Assembly (NCBI RefSeq): GCF_022701255.1
Contig: NZ_CP031705.1
Location: forward strand, 186,001-250,000
Direction of reading: 5' to 3'
DNA from: Microcoleus vaginatus HSN003
GTDB taxonomy: Bacteria; Cyanobacteriota; Cyanobacteriia; Cyanobacteriales; Microcoleaceae
DNA: 64,000 nucleotides
Below are positions 27,301 through 36,598 of the stretch, one piece after another (positions within the stretch are counted from its first letter, which is position 1; each line of letters starts with the position of its first letter). The translations under genes and the position numbers were made by a program. The notes under the pieces were generated by a model. The model was given only the letters and a program-made list of their open reading frames with translations. It searched no databases and had not been told where the DNA came from.

Positions 27301-27810
27301 TTAAATATCTTGTTCGCTCAATTCGCGCATCAAGTAATCAAAAGGCTGCTCCAAAAAAGGCCCCACAGACAAGCCAGCAGCTTGCACTTGAGCCTTAACC
27401 ATCTCCTTCATAATGCCAATCCCCATCACCGTCGGGCCAATGGGAACGCTTAGAGAATTGTAAGTTTCCCGCAAACCTTGCAGCACGCGCTCGTCCAGCA
27501 CGTCGGTACTTCCAGCCACCAGGGCGTAAGTAGCATAGCGCAAGTAGTAGTCCATATCCCGCAGACAAGCCGCGTAGCGACGAGTCGTGTAGGCATTTCC
27601 CCCGGGACGGATCAGTTCCGGCTGTTCAGCAAATAGCTGGATACCAGCTTGCTTGACAATTGCCGCAGCATTGCTGTTAATCGCAGCCGCCGCCTGTACC
27701 CGTGCCGTGCCCGTTGCAAAATAAGATTTCAACCGATCGATACCATCTCGGTCTAAATACCTACCAGCAACATCATAATTTTCAATCAGGCTCGTCACTG
27801 CATCGCGCAT
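27301..27810 (-). CDS. apcF: Allophycocyanin beta-18-type subunit (ApcF)
   Basis: A 169-residue phycobiliprotein starting MRDAVTSLIENYDVAGRYLD; ATG 27810 is preferred over one five codons upstream because MRDAV is the family N-terminus. The bilin-attachment cysteine lies in RRYAACLRDMDYYLRYATYA. The sequence fits the beta-18 minor core subunit, which sits with the core-membrane linker in terminal-emitter trimers of the phycobilisome, rather than ApcB. The gene stands alone, as apcF usually does, and is divergent from glnA. Confidence 0.85.
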   Translation of the reverse strand: MRDAVTSLIENYDVAGRYLDRDGIDRLKSYFATGTARVQAAAAINSNAAAIVKQAGIQLFAEQPELIRPGGNAYTTRRYAACLRDMDYYLRYATYALVAGSTDVLDERVLQGLRETYNSLSVPIGPTVMGIGIMKEMVKAQVQAAGLSVGPFLEQPFDYLMRELSEQDI

Positions 27811-28049
27811 AAGTTTCTCTCCCAAAAATCTTTATCAATACTTTGCTATCTGAGACAGACCGCCTATTGTAGACTACTACAAATCGGCGTTTGATTAAGA
27901 TTTGAGATGGGATTTTCACGAAGGGTAGTCTATCCGCCGCAAACTGTCGTAAAATTCAGCCGTTTGCCTTGTATGTTCAGCCGAAAAATAATCCACAGGG
28001 CAAGAATCTCAAACTGCCGCGCCGCACTGGGCCCCTATTTCAAAATTTT

Positions 28050-28091
28050 GTATCTATGGCTACAAAATAGTGGATACTGAAGGCCTACGAT
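28050..28091 (+). promoter_or_regulatory. NtcA-activated glnA promoter
   Basis: GTA-N8-TAC at 28050-28063 (GTATCTATGGCTAC) matches the NtcA consensus exactly. Twenty-two bases further on, TACGAT at 28086-28091 fits the TAN3T -10 box. This spacing is the canonical class II arrangement of NtcA-activated nitrogen genes. The start of transcription would be near 28098, leaving a leader of about 50 bases with AGGAG before the glnA ATG. The rest of the 27811-28150 gap would hold the apcF promoter; none was resolved. Confidence 0.88.
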
Positions 28092-28150
28092 CGCCCACAC
28101 AGTCTGAAATCGGCCGATCGCCAAGACACAACCAATATCAGGAGTAAGTC

Positions 28151-29572
28151 ATGTTCCAGACACCCCAAGAAGCCTTAAACTACATACAAGAAAATAAGAT
28201 CCAGATCGTTGACCTCAAATTCATCGATATGCCGGGGATCTGGCAGCACCTTTCCCTGTACCACGACCAAATCGACGAAACCGCATTCACAGACGGCGTA
28301 CCCTTCGACGGTTCAAGCATTAGGGGCTGGAAAGCCATCAACGAATCAGACATGACGATGGTCATCGATCCGACCACCGCTTGGATGGACCCGTTCATGG
28401 CAGAACCTACCATCAGCTTCATTTGCAGCATCAAAGAACCTCGCACCGGCGAACCTTACAGTCGCTGTCCTCGCACCATTGCCCAAAAAGCCATAGACTA
28501 CTTGCTTTCGACAGGTCTCGGCGATACAGCATTCTTTGGCCCGGAAGCAGAATTCTTTATTTTTGATGACGTTCGCTTCGACCAAACCCAAAATTCCGGC
28601 TACTATTACGTAGATTCGATCGAAGGTCGCTGGAATTCCGGCAAAGAAGAAGCAGGCGGCAACCTCGGCTACAAACCGCGTTACAAAGAAGGTTATTTCC
28701 CAGTAGCACCAACCGATACCTCACAAGACATGAGAACGGAAATGCTGCTGACAATGGCAAAATGTGGCGTACCCATCGAAAAGCACCACCACGAAGTCGC
28801 CACCGGCGGTCAATGCGAACTCGGTTTCCGCTTTGCCACTTTAGTACAAGCAGCCGACTACTTGCTGACTTACAAATACGTAATCAAAAACGTCGGCAAA
28901 AAATACGGCAAAACCATCACTTTCATGCCCAAACCGCTGTTTAACGACAACGGTTCCGGGATGCACGTTCACCAGTCGATTTGGAAAGACGGTCAACCTC
29001 TATTTGCAGGCGATCAATATGCTGGTTTCAGTCAAATGGGACTGCATTACATCGGTGGCATTCTCAAGCACGCACCGGCACTTTTGGCAATCACCAACCC
29101 CACGACCAATTCCTACAAGCGTTTAGTTCCGGGCTTTGAAGCGCCTGTAAACTTAGCTTACTCTCAAGGAAATCGATCGGCATCAGTGCGGATTCCGTTG
29201 TCGGGAACCAACCCCAAAGCCAAGCGGTTAGAATTCCGCTGTCCCGATGCCACATCCAACCCCTATTTAGCATTTGCAGCCATGCTGTGCGCCGGCATAG
29301 ACGGCATCAAGAATCAAATCGATCCGGGCGAACCTTTGGACGTGGATATCTACGACCTTTCCCCTGAAGAATTGAGCAAAATTCCTTCAACTCCCGGTTC
29401 ATTGGAAGGCGCTTTAGAAGCTTTAGAAAAAGACCACAGTTTCTTAACTGAAAGCGGCGTATTTACCGAAGACTTCATCCAAACCTGGATTTCCTACAAA
29501 CTCGACAACGAAGTCAACCCGATGCGGCTGCGTCCTCACCCCTACGAGTTTGCTCTCTACTACGACTGTTAG
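28151..29572 (+). CDS. glnA: Glutamine synthetase type I
   Basis: A 473-residue GSI-beta-size enzyme making glutamine from glutamate, ammonia and ATP. Motifs: FDGSSIRGW, the metal/ATP segments FFGPEAEFF and [30 protein letters not shown] and the C-terminal NRSASVRIP. The tyrosine loop reads IYDLSPEE; cyanobacterial enzymes are controlled by small inactivating factors rather than by adenylylation, and no gif gene is near. Expression is probably NtcA-dependent from the promoter at 28050 and ends at the hairpin at 29652. Confidence 0.95.
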   Translation: MFQTPQEALNYIQENKIQIVDLKFIDMPGIWQHLSLYHDQIDETAFTDGVPFDGSSIRGWKAINESDMTMVIDPTTAWMDPFMAEPTISFICSIKEPRTGEPYSRCPRTIAQKAIDYLLSTGLGDTAFFGPEAEFFIFDDVRFDQTQNSGYYYVDSIEGRWNSGKEEAGGNLGYKPRYKEGYFPVAPTDTSQDMRTEMLLTMAKCGVPIEKHHHEVATGGQCELGFRFATLVQAADYLLTYKYVIKNVGKKYGKTITFMPKPLFNDNGSGMHVHQSIWKDGQPLFAGDQYAGFSQMGLHYIGGILKHAPALLAITNPTTNSYKRLVPGFEAPVNLAYSQGNRSASVRIPLSGTNPKAKRLEFRCPDATSNPYLAFAAMLCAGIDGIKNQIDPGEPLDVDIYDLSPEELSKIPSTPGSLEGALEALEKDHSFLTESGVFTEDFIQTWISYKLDNEVNPMRLRPHPYEFALYYDC

Positions 29573-29651
29573 AAAATTAACACTTAAAAATTAAAAGTTA
29601 AAAATGGTGATTATACCCTTTTTAACCTATGATTTTTAATTAATTAATAAG

Positions 29652-29680
29652 AACGCCGCCCTTAAAAGCGGCGTTTTTTT
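29652..29680 (+). terminator. Rho-independent terminator of glnA
   Basis: AACGCCGC at 29652-29659 pairs with GCGGCGTT at 29667-29674 around CCTTAAA, followed by a run of T. The loop is short and the stem GC-rich, a textbook intrinsic terminator 80 bases after the glnA stop. Confidence 0.9.
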
Positions 29681-29685
29681 GGAAT

Positions 29686-29821
29686 TTAGAACTTCTGGAT
29701 CAACGCCCAGACTCTCCCGTTACCCGACACTATCTTGGCCACGCTGTTAGTAGTAGGGCCCATTGTAGCCTCAGAGACATCCTCTACAGCCCATGTATTT
29801 GCTTTCTCATCAACAATAAAC
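29686..29821 (-). pseudogene. C-terminal 44 codons of an unknown gene, cut by IS4
   Basis: The minus strand encodes FIVDEKANTWAVEDVSEATM followed by GPTTNSVAKIVSGNGRVWAL and IQKF before TAA. The frame runs open into the inverted end of the IS4 copy at 29822, so the rest of the gene has been removed. The sequence looks like a beta-propeller or lectin-like strand pattern but no family can be assigned. No counterpart of its upstream part is seen on the far side of the insertion nest. Confidence 0.5.
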
Positions 29822-29842
29822 CTGGGGGGGTGACAAAGAGGC

Positions 29843-30161
29843 TTAGGATATAGACCGAATAAGGGTTGCAGCCCTCAGACCTTGTTCATAAAAGTGACGT
29901 TTAGAAGGAGTTAAATTCATTAACTGTTGCATCTCCAAAGCATATTGTTCTAGATAATCAACCCACTTTTCGGCATCTACGCCAACACCAAATGTACTCC
30001 GTCTACGATATTTTTTCTTGGGTTCTTTGCGACGAGATACATATTTTTGTACCTGCTTTTTTTTCAATTCAGTGCCTTGAAATATTGCCGAACTGTAGGC
30101 AAGCGTCATCAGGAGAATCATATTAATAAGTCTGTTTCCTTTGAGGCTAGTCCCTTCAAGA
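29843..30161 (-). pseudogene. IS4 copy A transposase, C-terminal third
   Basis: Encodes (D)LEGTSLKGNRLINMILLMTL through SKRHFYEQGLRAATLIRSIS and stop, closely matching the last 105 residues of the intact copy B transposase. It is separated from the middle third by the 3.3-kb element C, whose insertion duplicated TTCAAGA (30155-30161). Confidence 0.9.
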
Positions 30162-30368
30162 TTGGAGTTTAGACTAAGCAGGTCAAAAAGCGCGATCGCT
30201 GTGAGACTAGCGAACAGTTCTCAAAAACGGCCCTGGTCGCTGGCGACAAGCTATCAGACTCAACCCTAAGATAGATGCCAGCGACCGTTGACGTTCTCGG
30301 AGACTTGCAACAAGAGAAAAAAACTGTCTGCGATAGTTTCAACAGACAGCGTAAGGGTAGAAAATTGA

Positions 30369-31480
30369 GAATTCAGCAAAAAATCTCAAATCTACCTGCA
30401 ATCTCTGTTTGAACAATTATACGAATTTCGTCAACAAGCTTATGAATGCCTTGGCAAGGCAAAAGATGCCACCTTTGAACTAGCAGACGCGGTAATGACG
30501 ACGCGCCACGTCTCATGCGCGAGGAGATTTGGCTCTCAATCCCTTGTTTCGGCGTGAGTGGTCGAGCGCCTATGAAGCACTACAAGATTGTAGACCCGAT
30601 CAAGAAAAATTGATGCAACTGTACATCCAACAGATGTCACAAGTAGAACGTCCAGTATTAGCGATCGATCATACGGCATGGTTGAGGCCTCATGCACCTA
30701 CTCTCAAAGAGCGTACTTATGAACATCAACCGACAGCCTTGCCTCACGGCATACCTGTTGGTATCGGTCAGGGGTATAGTACGATCGCGTGGATACCTTC
30801 GACCATCGGCAGTTGGGCATTACCCTTAAGACACGAACGTATTACTAGTTGGGAAAATCCGATGGCTAAAGGCGCTGAACAATTGGCACAAGTGTGTGAA
30901 TATCTTCAGAATCGACCCATAGCCCTATTTGATAGCGAGTATGGGTGTGCTCCTTTGATAAAAGCAACCGCTGCGATTGCCGCTGATAAACTAATGCGTA
31001 TTCGTTCTAATCGTTGCTTGTGGTCAGCACCTCTATCTTATAGTGGTAGAGGAAGACCCAGAACTCATGGAAAGCAGTTTAAGCTTAACGACGCTCAAAG
31101 CTGGTGGGAACCAGAACAAACACTCTTTATCTCTTGAACCGAAACTCGGACGAATCAGATTGAGAAAATGGGATAACTTGCATTTTCGAGGCAGTCCCAA
31201 ACATCCGATGACTCTGATTTTAGTAGAACGCTTAGAAGCTGTAACGGGTCAATTAAAAACTCAACCTTTGTGGTTAGTTTGGGTCGGCATCCAAATGCCA
31301 TCTCTGGCAGAAATTTGGCAACTATATCTACGTCGTTTTGCCCTCGAACACTGGTATCGCTTAGCCAAACAAACCTTGCATTGGACTGTGCCGAAGCTGA
31401 GCACTCCCGAACAATGTCAACGATGGAGCGATTTGATGCCATTAGTGACCTGGCAACTATGGTTAGCTAGGGTTTGCTGA
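30369..31480 (+). pseudogene. DDE transposase of transposon C, N-terminal part with frameshifts
   Basis: The frame begins YLQSLFEQLYEFRQQAYECL and runs to ADAVMTTRHV, then shifts to ALNPLFRREWSSAYEALQDC, and shifts again near 31090 to EPKLGRIRLRKWDNLHFRG. DDE candidates are Asp in LAIDHTAWLRP, Asp in ALFDSEYG and Glu in RFALEHWYRLAKQT. The layout resembles an IS4/IS701-like putative transposase family. It stops at LWLAR near 31470, where an IS5-like element has inserted; the C-terminus resumes at about 33085. Confidence 0.7.
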
Positions 31481-31490
31481 ATAATCGATC

Positions 31491-33066
31491 GCAAACTAAG
31501 AACAGGAGCGATCGATATATTCAAGCAGAGTTAAATATAAGTTTTTTCTGTATCGAGTCCCCCCATCTATAATTGGGGATTATCTTCAACCCAAAAACAG
31601 GTGTTCTTTTTCCAAATAGACATAAAAACACACAAAAAAGCCGACGCCACCAGGTAGCAAGGTTCATTACCAAAAAACTAATTGCAATAACTGTACCAGA
31701 TGTATTATCAAGTTTTGCCATCACTCGATTGAGACCGAATCTTCGTTTCCCTTGCCCAAACTTGCCCTCAATTGCATTTCTAATTCTCTCATCTTCCAAC
31801 GCTTGCTTCTTTTTTGATTTACTCACATTTGCTGGGGGTCTTCCTAGAGGGGGCCCACTGAGCCTAATTCCTCTTTCTTTGCACCACGCTCGGTTTGATA
31901 TTGTACGATAAATGCGATCTGCATGAACTGACTCTGGATAATATCCTGTAAATCTATAATAAGCTTCTACTTGTGCTTTTAAGTCCCCTGATTCGTTAAA
32001 GTTATCCCAGCTCATCCGGTCTAAAAATACATATCCTTCAAAACAACTGGCTGACAGTTTGGCTCCAAACTCTACGCTTTTCCCGGCTTTTCCTCTGACT
32101 ATAGGACGAATATGGGGTTGACTTAAACTTACTATTCTATCCTCAATACTCTGTTTATCGTTGTCAAATAACCACTGTTGTTGGCGAGCGACTTCTGTGA
32201 GGACTAGCAAAGTTTTATATTGCTTTTTATTCAGACCTTCTATGGTCGCACCTAAATCGATTAGCTGCTCAATATGAGCTAGGTTTCTTTTGATGTACTG
32301 AAGTTGTTTTTTAATTGCCTGTCTTCTTTTGTTTCGGGTGGGTCGTCTTTGTTTGGCTACTGCTAAGTAATCTTTTCGGGCGAGATTACGGTAGGTTCTT
32401 GGTTTTTTATGGGTTTTTTCTTTGATTTGTTTATAGAGAATGTCTAGGATTTTTTCTGTATGAACTCTGGCTCCGTTTAATAGTCCTAAGTCGGTCGGAT
32501 AACTAATATCGGCTGGGGCACAGGTTGCATCTACGATCAACTTACCGCGATTGGGTGACTCATTTTTGCCGTCCGAAGCCTTTTTTTTTTCTGGTTTGAT
32601 TGGGGTGAGAGAGCGCATTTTTTCGACCATGCGTTCGTTGACTTTATTGATGAGGTTCGGACTGATTCGTTGCCGAAAGTGTACTAATAGAGATGGGTCA
32701 AATGCGAGTTCATTACTGTAGCTTGATTGACCGATAAAGTATTGCAGATAGGGGTTTTCGCGAATCTGTTCTACCGTTTCGCGAGCGCTAATTCCCAGTT
32801 TTTCTTTGATGATTAATGCTCCCAATGCCATCCGAAATGATTTGGCTGGTGCGCCCTTTTCTGTGGGGAAGTTTTGGGCATATTCTGCTTCAAACTCTGA
32901 CCAGGGAATTAGTTCGGCCATTTTTACCCAACGGTTGTCTGATGACAACCTTCCTCCAAAGGGCAGTTCAAACTCGGATGGGGGACTTGAGGCAAGCTCA
33001 GCTTTTCTGTACACGCTCGCACTGGGTGATGCAAGGCTTTTGTACTATTTTACCTGTTTATCTTGC
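31491..33066 (-). mobile_element. IS5-like element D inserted in transposon C (approximate ends)
   Basis: Bounded by weak inverted sequence GCAAACTAAGAACAGG at 31491 and the complement of GCAAGATAAACAGG ending at 33066. No target duplication was found, so the ends may be off by some tens of bases. It carries one apparently intact transposase gene. Confidence 0.55.
31521..33014 (-). CDS. IS5/IS1182-like transposase
   Basis: A 497-residue transposase starting at GTG (MYRKAELASSPPSEFELPFG). The N-terminal DUF772-like domain reads GAPAKSFRMALGALIIKEKL and ENPYLQYFIGQSSY; the catalytic domain has LIVDATCAPADI (first Asp), VHADRIYRT (second Asp) and a late Glu in RNAIEGKFGQGKRRFGL. The frame is complete, so this may be the most recently arrived and only functional element of the inner nest besides IS4 copy B. 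It reads opposite to the host transposon gene. Confidence 0.82.
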   Translation of the reverse strand: MYRKAELASSPPSEFELPFGGRLSSDNRWVKMAELIPWSEFEAEYAQNFPTEKGAPAKSFRMALGALIIKEKLGISARETVEQIRENPYLQYFIGQSSYSNELAFDPSLLVHFRQRISPNLINKVNERMVEKMRSLTPIKPEKKKASDGKNESPNRGKLIVDATCAPADISYPTDLGLLNGARVHTEKILDILYKQIKEKTHKKPRTYRNLARKDYLAVAKQRRPTRNKRRQAIKKQLQYIKRNLAHIEQLIDLGATIEGLNKKQYKTLLVLTEVARQQQWLFDNDKQSIEDRIVSLSQPHIRPIVRGKAGKSVEFGAKLSASCFEGYVFLDRMSWDNFNESGDLKAQVEAYYRFTGYYPESVHADRIYRTISNRAWCKERGIRLSGPPLGRPPANVSKSKKKQALEDERIRNAIEGKFGQGKRRFGLNRVMAKLDNTSGTVIAISFLVMNLATWWRRLFCVFLCLFGKRTPVFGLKIIPNYRWGDSIQKKLIFNSA

Positions 33067-33084
33067 ACACTTTCCTTGATCGGA

Positions 33085-33382
33085 CGATCGCATAACCAAG
33101 CCGTGTAACCTTTCTGCACTTATCCAGCAAGCCCTAGCTAAAGATTTAGTGAAAGAAACTCGTCTACCCTGGCAAAAGTCTCTCTCTGAATTGACCCCTG
33201 GAAGGGTTGCACAATCAATGCTTCCACTTTTGATCGGGATTGGGACTCCCACTGTTGCTCCCAAACGCCGAGGAAATTCAGATGGATGGCAACCAGGAAA
33301 AGCTCGCACTAAAAGATGTCGCTATCCTGTGGTCAAAAAGGGTAAAGGTCGGTTCCAAAAATCACCAAAATCCATTAGTTAA
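33085..33382 (+). pseudogene. C-terminal remainder of the transposon C transposase
   Basis: Encodes LSALIQQALAKDLVKETRLP, WQKSLSELTPGRVAQSMLPL and a basic tail GKARTKRCRYPVVKKGKGRF before TAA. This is the expected C-terminus for the transposase that stops at LWLAR near 31470, displaced by the 1.6-kb IS5-like element. Confidence 0.75.
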
Positions 33383-33460
33383 CCTGGGAATATCTCTCTA
33401 AATTCACCACAAATTGACTCAGCTAACCCTGAGTCAATTTGTGCTTAGTCTAAACTCCAA

Positions 33461-33772
33461 TTCAAGATCGTAGCCTCCTTTTTTACAGTGTCGAAACATT
33501 TCTTCAATGCCCATCCGCTGCTTATAAGCATTGATTGCTGCTGGCAATGAACCTAAATCCGTGAGAATAAACCAAGCTTCTTTAACTTGATATTTCCCAT
33601 AATTTCTTTTCCATTTACAAGCAAGCTCAAATCCGGTGGCAGGTCGCGTTTTTCTCACTCTTTTTCCTTGAACATACTCATAGGTTCCTGCTACTATTCC
33701 TAATTCATCTAACCGTTGCCAAATTAAATGTTCCATTTCGATACACTGATTCTTTTTGAGTCTCAAGCAAAA
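33461..33772 (-). pseudogene. IS4 copy A transposase, middle third
   Basis: Encodes FCLRLKKNQCIEMEHLIWQR through KQRMGIEEMFRHCKKGGYDL, matching the middle of the copy B transposase and including the YREK signature (Y-x2-R-x3-E-x6-K). Joining it at GVS|FC to the N-terminal third and at GGYDLE to the C-terminal third restores one continuous frame. Confidence 0.9.
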
Positions 33773-33782
33773 CGACACACCC

Positions 33783-35056
33783 CTGGGGGGGTGACAACCA
33801 GCCTGAAACCCAGAGGTGGTGAGGATTGAGCCAATGTGTGCTAAAAAAAGATAGGCAGCATAATTGTTACACGCTTGCCTATCCAAAAAATAATGATACC
33901 AACATTTTACCAGACTCATTTAAAAAAACAACTGACCAAAGCTCAGTTTCTTGTAATGACAACTTTGCTATCTGTGATGCAATCAGAAAAACAAGTGAGA
34001 TTAGAACGACTGGCACGGGTATTTCCTTACCCAATTACAACGGAAAGTCGGCGTAGAAAACTACAAAAATTTCTGGATTTACCAAACTTAACTATCTCAT
34101 TAATTTGGTTCCCCTTAATTACTTATTGGTTGACCACTTATTGCCGCATTGGTACTCGTTTATCAATTGCAATCGACCGCAGTCAATGGGGGTGCATTAA
34201 TCTCTTTATGGTTAGCCTGATCTGGGAGCGAAGAGCAATTCCATTATACTGGTCGTTGTTGCCCAAATTAGGAAATAGTAACTTCGAGTCACAAACTACC
34301 AATTTAGAGCAAGTTTTACCATTATTTTCAGAATATAAAGTCATCGTTTTAGGAGACCGTGAATTTTGTTCTGTTGATTTGGGAAACTGGCTTAAGGAAA
34401 AGGGTGTGTCTTTTTGCTTAAGACTGAAAAAGAATCTTTGTATCGAAACAGAACATTTAGTTTGGCAACGGTTGGATGAATTAGGAATAGTACCCGGAAC
34501 TTCTTTGTATGTTCAAGGGAAAAAAGTGAGGAAAACTCTACCTACTACCGGATTTGAGCTTGCTTGTAAGTGGAAAAGGAACTATGGGAAATATCAAGTT
34601 AAAGAAGCCTGGTTTATTCTCACGGACTTAGGCTCATTGCGAGCAGCGCTCAATGCTTATAAGCAGCGGATGGGCATTGAAGAAATGTTCCGAGACTGTA
34701 AAACAGGAGGCTACGATCTTGAAGGAACAAGCCTCAAAGGGAACCGACTTATTAACATGATTCTGCTCATGACACTTGCGTACAGTTCAGCAATATTTCA
34801 AGGTAATGAACTGAAGAAAAAGCAGGTACAAGAATATGTATCTCGTCGCACAGAACCAAAGAAAAAATATCGCAGACGGAGTACATTTGGTGTTGGATTA
34901 GATGGAGAAAAGTGGGTTAATTATCTAGAACAATATTCTTTGGAGGTGGAACAGTTAATGAAGTTAACTCCTTCTAAACGCCGCTTTTATCAACAAGGTA
35001 TGCGGGCTGCAACCCTTATACAGTCTATCTCGTAGACCTCTTTGTCACCCCCCCAG
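33783..35056 (+). mobile_element. IS4-type element, copy B (intact)
   Basis: A 1274-bp element bounded by CTGGGGGGGTGACAA (33783) and TTGTCACCCCCCCAG (to 35056). The 10-bp target duplication CGACACACCC is at 33773-33782 and 35057-35066. It has inserted, in opposite orientation, into the transposase gene of its own relative copy A. Confidence 0.93.
33893..35035 (+). CDS. IS4 family transposase (copy B, intact)
   Basis: A 380-residue DDE transposase from ATG 33893 (MIPTFYQTHLKKQLTKAQF); a TTG six codons upstream is possible. Catalytic motifs: IAIDRSQWG (first Asp), VIVLGDREFCSVDLGNWL (second Asp) and the YREK signature YKQRMGIEEMFRDCK containing the catalytic Glu. The C-terminus is basic (RRTEPKKKYRRRSTFG). 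The frame is uninterrupted and both ends are intact, so the element could be active and could mobilise copy A relatives. Confidence 0.9.
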   Translation: MIPTFYQTHLKKQLTKAQFLVMTTLLSVMQSEKQVRLERLARVFPYPITTESRRRKLQKFLDLPNLTISLIWFPLITYWLTTYCRIGTRLSIAIDRSQWGCINLFMVSLIWERRAIPLYWSLLPKLGNSNFESQTTNLEQVLPLFSEYKVIVLGDREFCSVDLGNWLKEKGVSFCLRLKKNLCIETEHLVWQRLDELGIVPGTSLYVQGKKVRKTLPTTGFELACKWKRNYGKYQVKEAWFILTDLGSLRAALNAYKQRMGIEEMFRDCKTGGYDLEGTSLKGNRLINMILLMTLAYSSAIFQGNELKKKQVQEYVSRRTEPKKKYRRRSTFGVGLDGEKWVNYLEQYSLEVEQLMKLTPSKRRFYQQGMRAATLIQSIS

Positions 35057-35575
35057 CGACACACCCTTTGATTTAAGCCAGTTTCCTAAATCAACCGAAC
35101 AAAATTCACGGTCTCCTAAAACGATAACTTTATATTCTGAAAATAATGGTAAAATTTGCTCCAAATTTGTAGTGTGTGAGTCCAAGTTACTGTTTCCTAA
35201 TTTTGGCAACAGCGACCAGTATAATGGAATTGCTCTTTTTTCCCAGATTAGGCTAACCATAAAAAGATTAATGCGCCCCCATTGACTGCGGTCAATGGCG
35301 ATTGATAAACTTTGACCAACACGACAATAAGTTGTCAACCAATAAGTAATTAATGGGAACCAAATTAATGAAATAGTTAAGTGTGGCAAATCCAAAAATC
35401 TTTGTAACTTACGTCGCCGACTTTCGCTGGTAATTAGAGAGGGAAATACGCGGGAGAGCCGTTCTAATCTGATTTGTTTTTCGGATTGTATCACAGGTAA
35501 CAAGATTTCAATCAGCTTAAACTGAGCTAACGTTAGTTTTTTTTCTAAATGAATGCGGTAGAATGTTGGTATCAT
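35057..35575 (-). pseudogene. IS4 copy A transposase, N-terminal third
   Basis: Encodes MIPTFYRIHLEKKLTLAQFK through CSVDLGNWLKSKGVS, then meets copy B exactly at the duplicated CGACACACCC. It differs from copy B at many residues, so A and B are not very recent sisters. Confidence 0.9.
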
Positions 35576-35688
35576 TATTTTTTGGATAGGCAAGCGTATA
35601 ACAATTTTGCTGCCTATCTTTTTTTAGCACACATTGGCTTAATCCTTACTCCCTCTTTGTTTCAGCCTGGTTGTTACCCCCCAGGGTA

Positions 35689-35787
35689 AATAATAGTATT
35701 GTTTTTAGATGAATGTCATCTACTTCATGGCGATCTGACAGGCTACGTTTGCGGTCTATCAGATAGGAGAATTGAAATTCCAATTAC
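35689..35787 (+). pseudogene. 33-codon fragment of an IS630-type transposase
   Basis: Encodes IIVLFLDECHLLHGDLTGYV and RRIEIPI, matching the catalytic Asp region of the intact IS630 transposase at 46.7 kb. It is bounded on the left by IS4 copy A and on the right by the end of an IS1 element. Confidence 0.85.
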
Positions 35788-36598
35788 GGTAGTCCTGCAT
35801 AGTCAGGAAAACCTGTTATAATTTACTTACTCAATCTGCCTTAACTTTTAGCTTATGAAATGTCCCAGGTGCGACTCTAAATATATTGTAAAAAATGGTC
35901 ACCCTCACACTGGGAAACAAAGTTTTAAATGTCGAGATTGTGCCAGAGAATTTGTGATAGCTCCCAGACATCAGCCGATTTCGGAAGACACAAGAGAGTT
36001 AATAGATAGACTTTTATTATAAAAAATATCTCTGGCTGGAATTGTTAGGGCTACCGGAGTTTCCCCAAGGTGGCTACAATACTATGTTAATAAAAAGTTA
36101 GGAGCCGTCAAGAGACAAGTGGAAGTGAAGTCAAAAAAAAAGGGAAAGCTAACTACTCAATGTGATGAAATGTTGTCATTTGTAGGAGACAAGGGTAACA
36201 AGCAGTGGATTTGGTTAGCAATTGATGTGTTGACTAAAGAGATTGTAGGAGTATATATTGGTAAAAGAGATGAAGCTGGCGCGAGGGGATTGTGGGATTC
36301 TCTCTCGGCAGTTTATCGTCAATGTGCTGTCAGTTATACAGACTTTTGGAGTGCTTACGGAATAGTTTTTCCTAAAAAGAAACACAAAGCTGTAGGAAAG
36401 GATACTGGTCAGACAAACTATATAGAAAGATTTAATAATACCATGAGACAAAGAATATCTCGATTGGGGAGAAAGACTCTTTCCTTCTCTAAAAAACTCT
36501 CCAATCATATTGGAGCTATTTGGTATTTTATTCATGAGTATAACGCCAGTTTATCTATCAATTAAAACCATTTATTATACTGACTATGCAGGACTACC
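35788..36598 (+). mobile_element. IS1-type element with one nonsense codon
   Basis: The 19-bp ends GGTAGTCCTGCATAGTCAG (35788-35806) and the exact complement (36580-36598) bound 811 bases. No target duplication is seen: the flanks belong to different broken elements (IS630 on the left, IS701-like on the right), consistent with recombination at this site. Confidence 0.9.
35855..36565 (+). pseudogene. IS1 transposase with in-frame stop
   Basis: The N-terminal zinc-finger part MKCPRCDSKYIVKNGHPHTG is followed by ELIDRLLL, a TAA at 36020-36022, then KISLAGIVRATGVSPRWLQ in the same frame through the DDE domain (DEMLSFVGDKGNKQWIWLAI, SYTDFWSAY) to the stop. The paralogous IS1 at 45.3 kb has Glu (DRLLLEKVSLAGIARA) where this copy has TAA, so one GAA-to-TAA change inactivated it. 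Confidence 0.88.

Larger units (their letters stand above)
30162..33460 (+). mobile_element. Transposon C with 18-bp inverted ends, inserted in IS4 copy A
   Basis: Left end TTGGAGTTTAGACTAAGC at 30162 and right end GCTTAGTCTAAACTCCAA ending at 33460 are exact inverted repeats, flanked by the 7-bp duplication TTCAAGA (30155-30161 and 33461-33467). It encodes a DDE transposase on the plus strand, itself split by an IS5-like element. Size without the inner element is about 1.7 kb. Confidence 0.88.
29822..35684 (-). mobile_element. IS4-type element, copy A, split by two later insertions
   Basis: Ends are CTGGGGGGGTGACAA at 29822 and its near-complement TTGTTACCCCCCAG ending at 35684. Subtracting element C plus its 7-bp duplication (3306 bases) and copy B plus its 10-bp duplication (1284 bases) leaves 1273 bases, against 1274 for the intact copy B. 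The transposase lies on the minus strand in three pieces. The ten bases flanking A on each side do not match, so a deletion or recombination took place after insertion. Confidence 0.9.
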
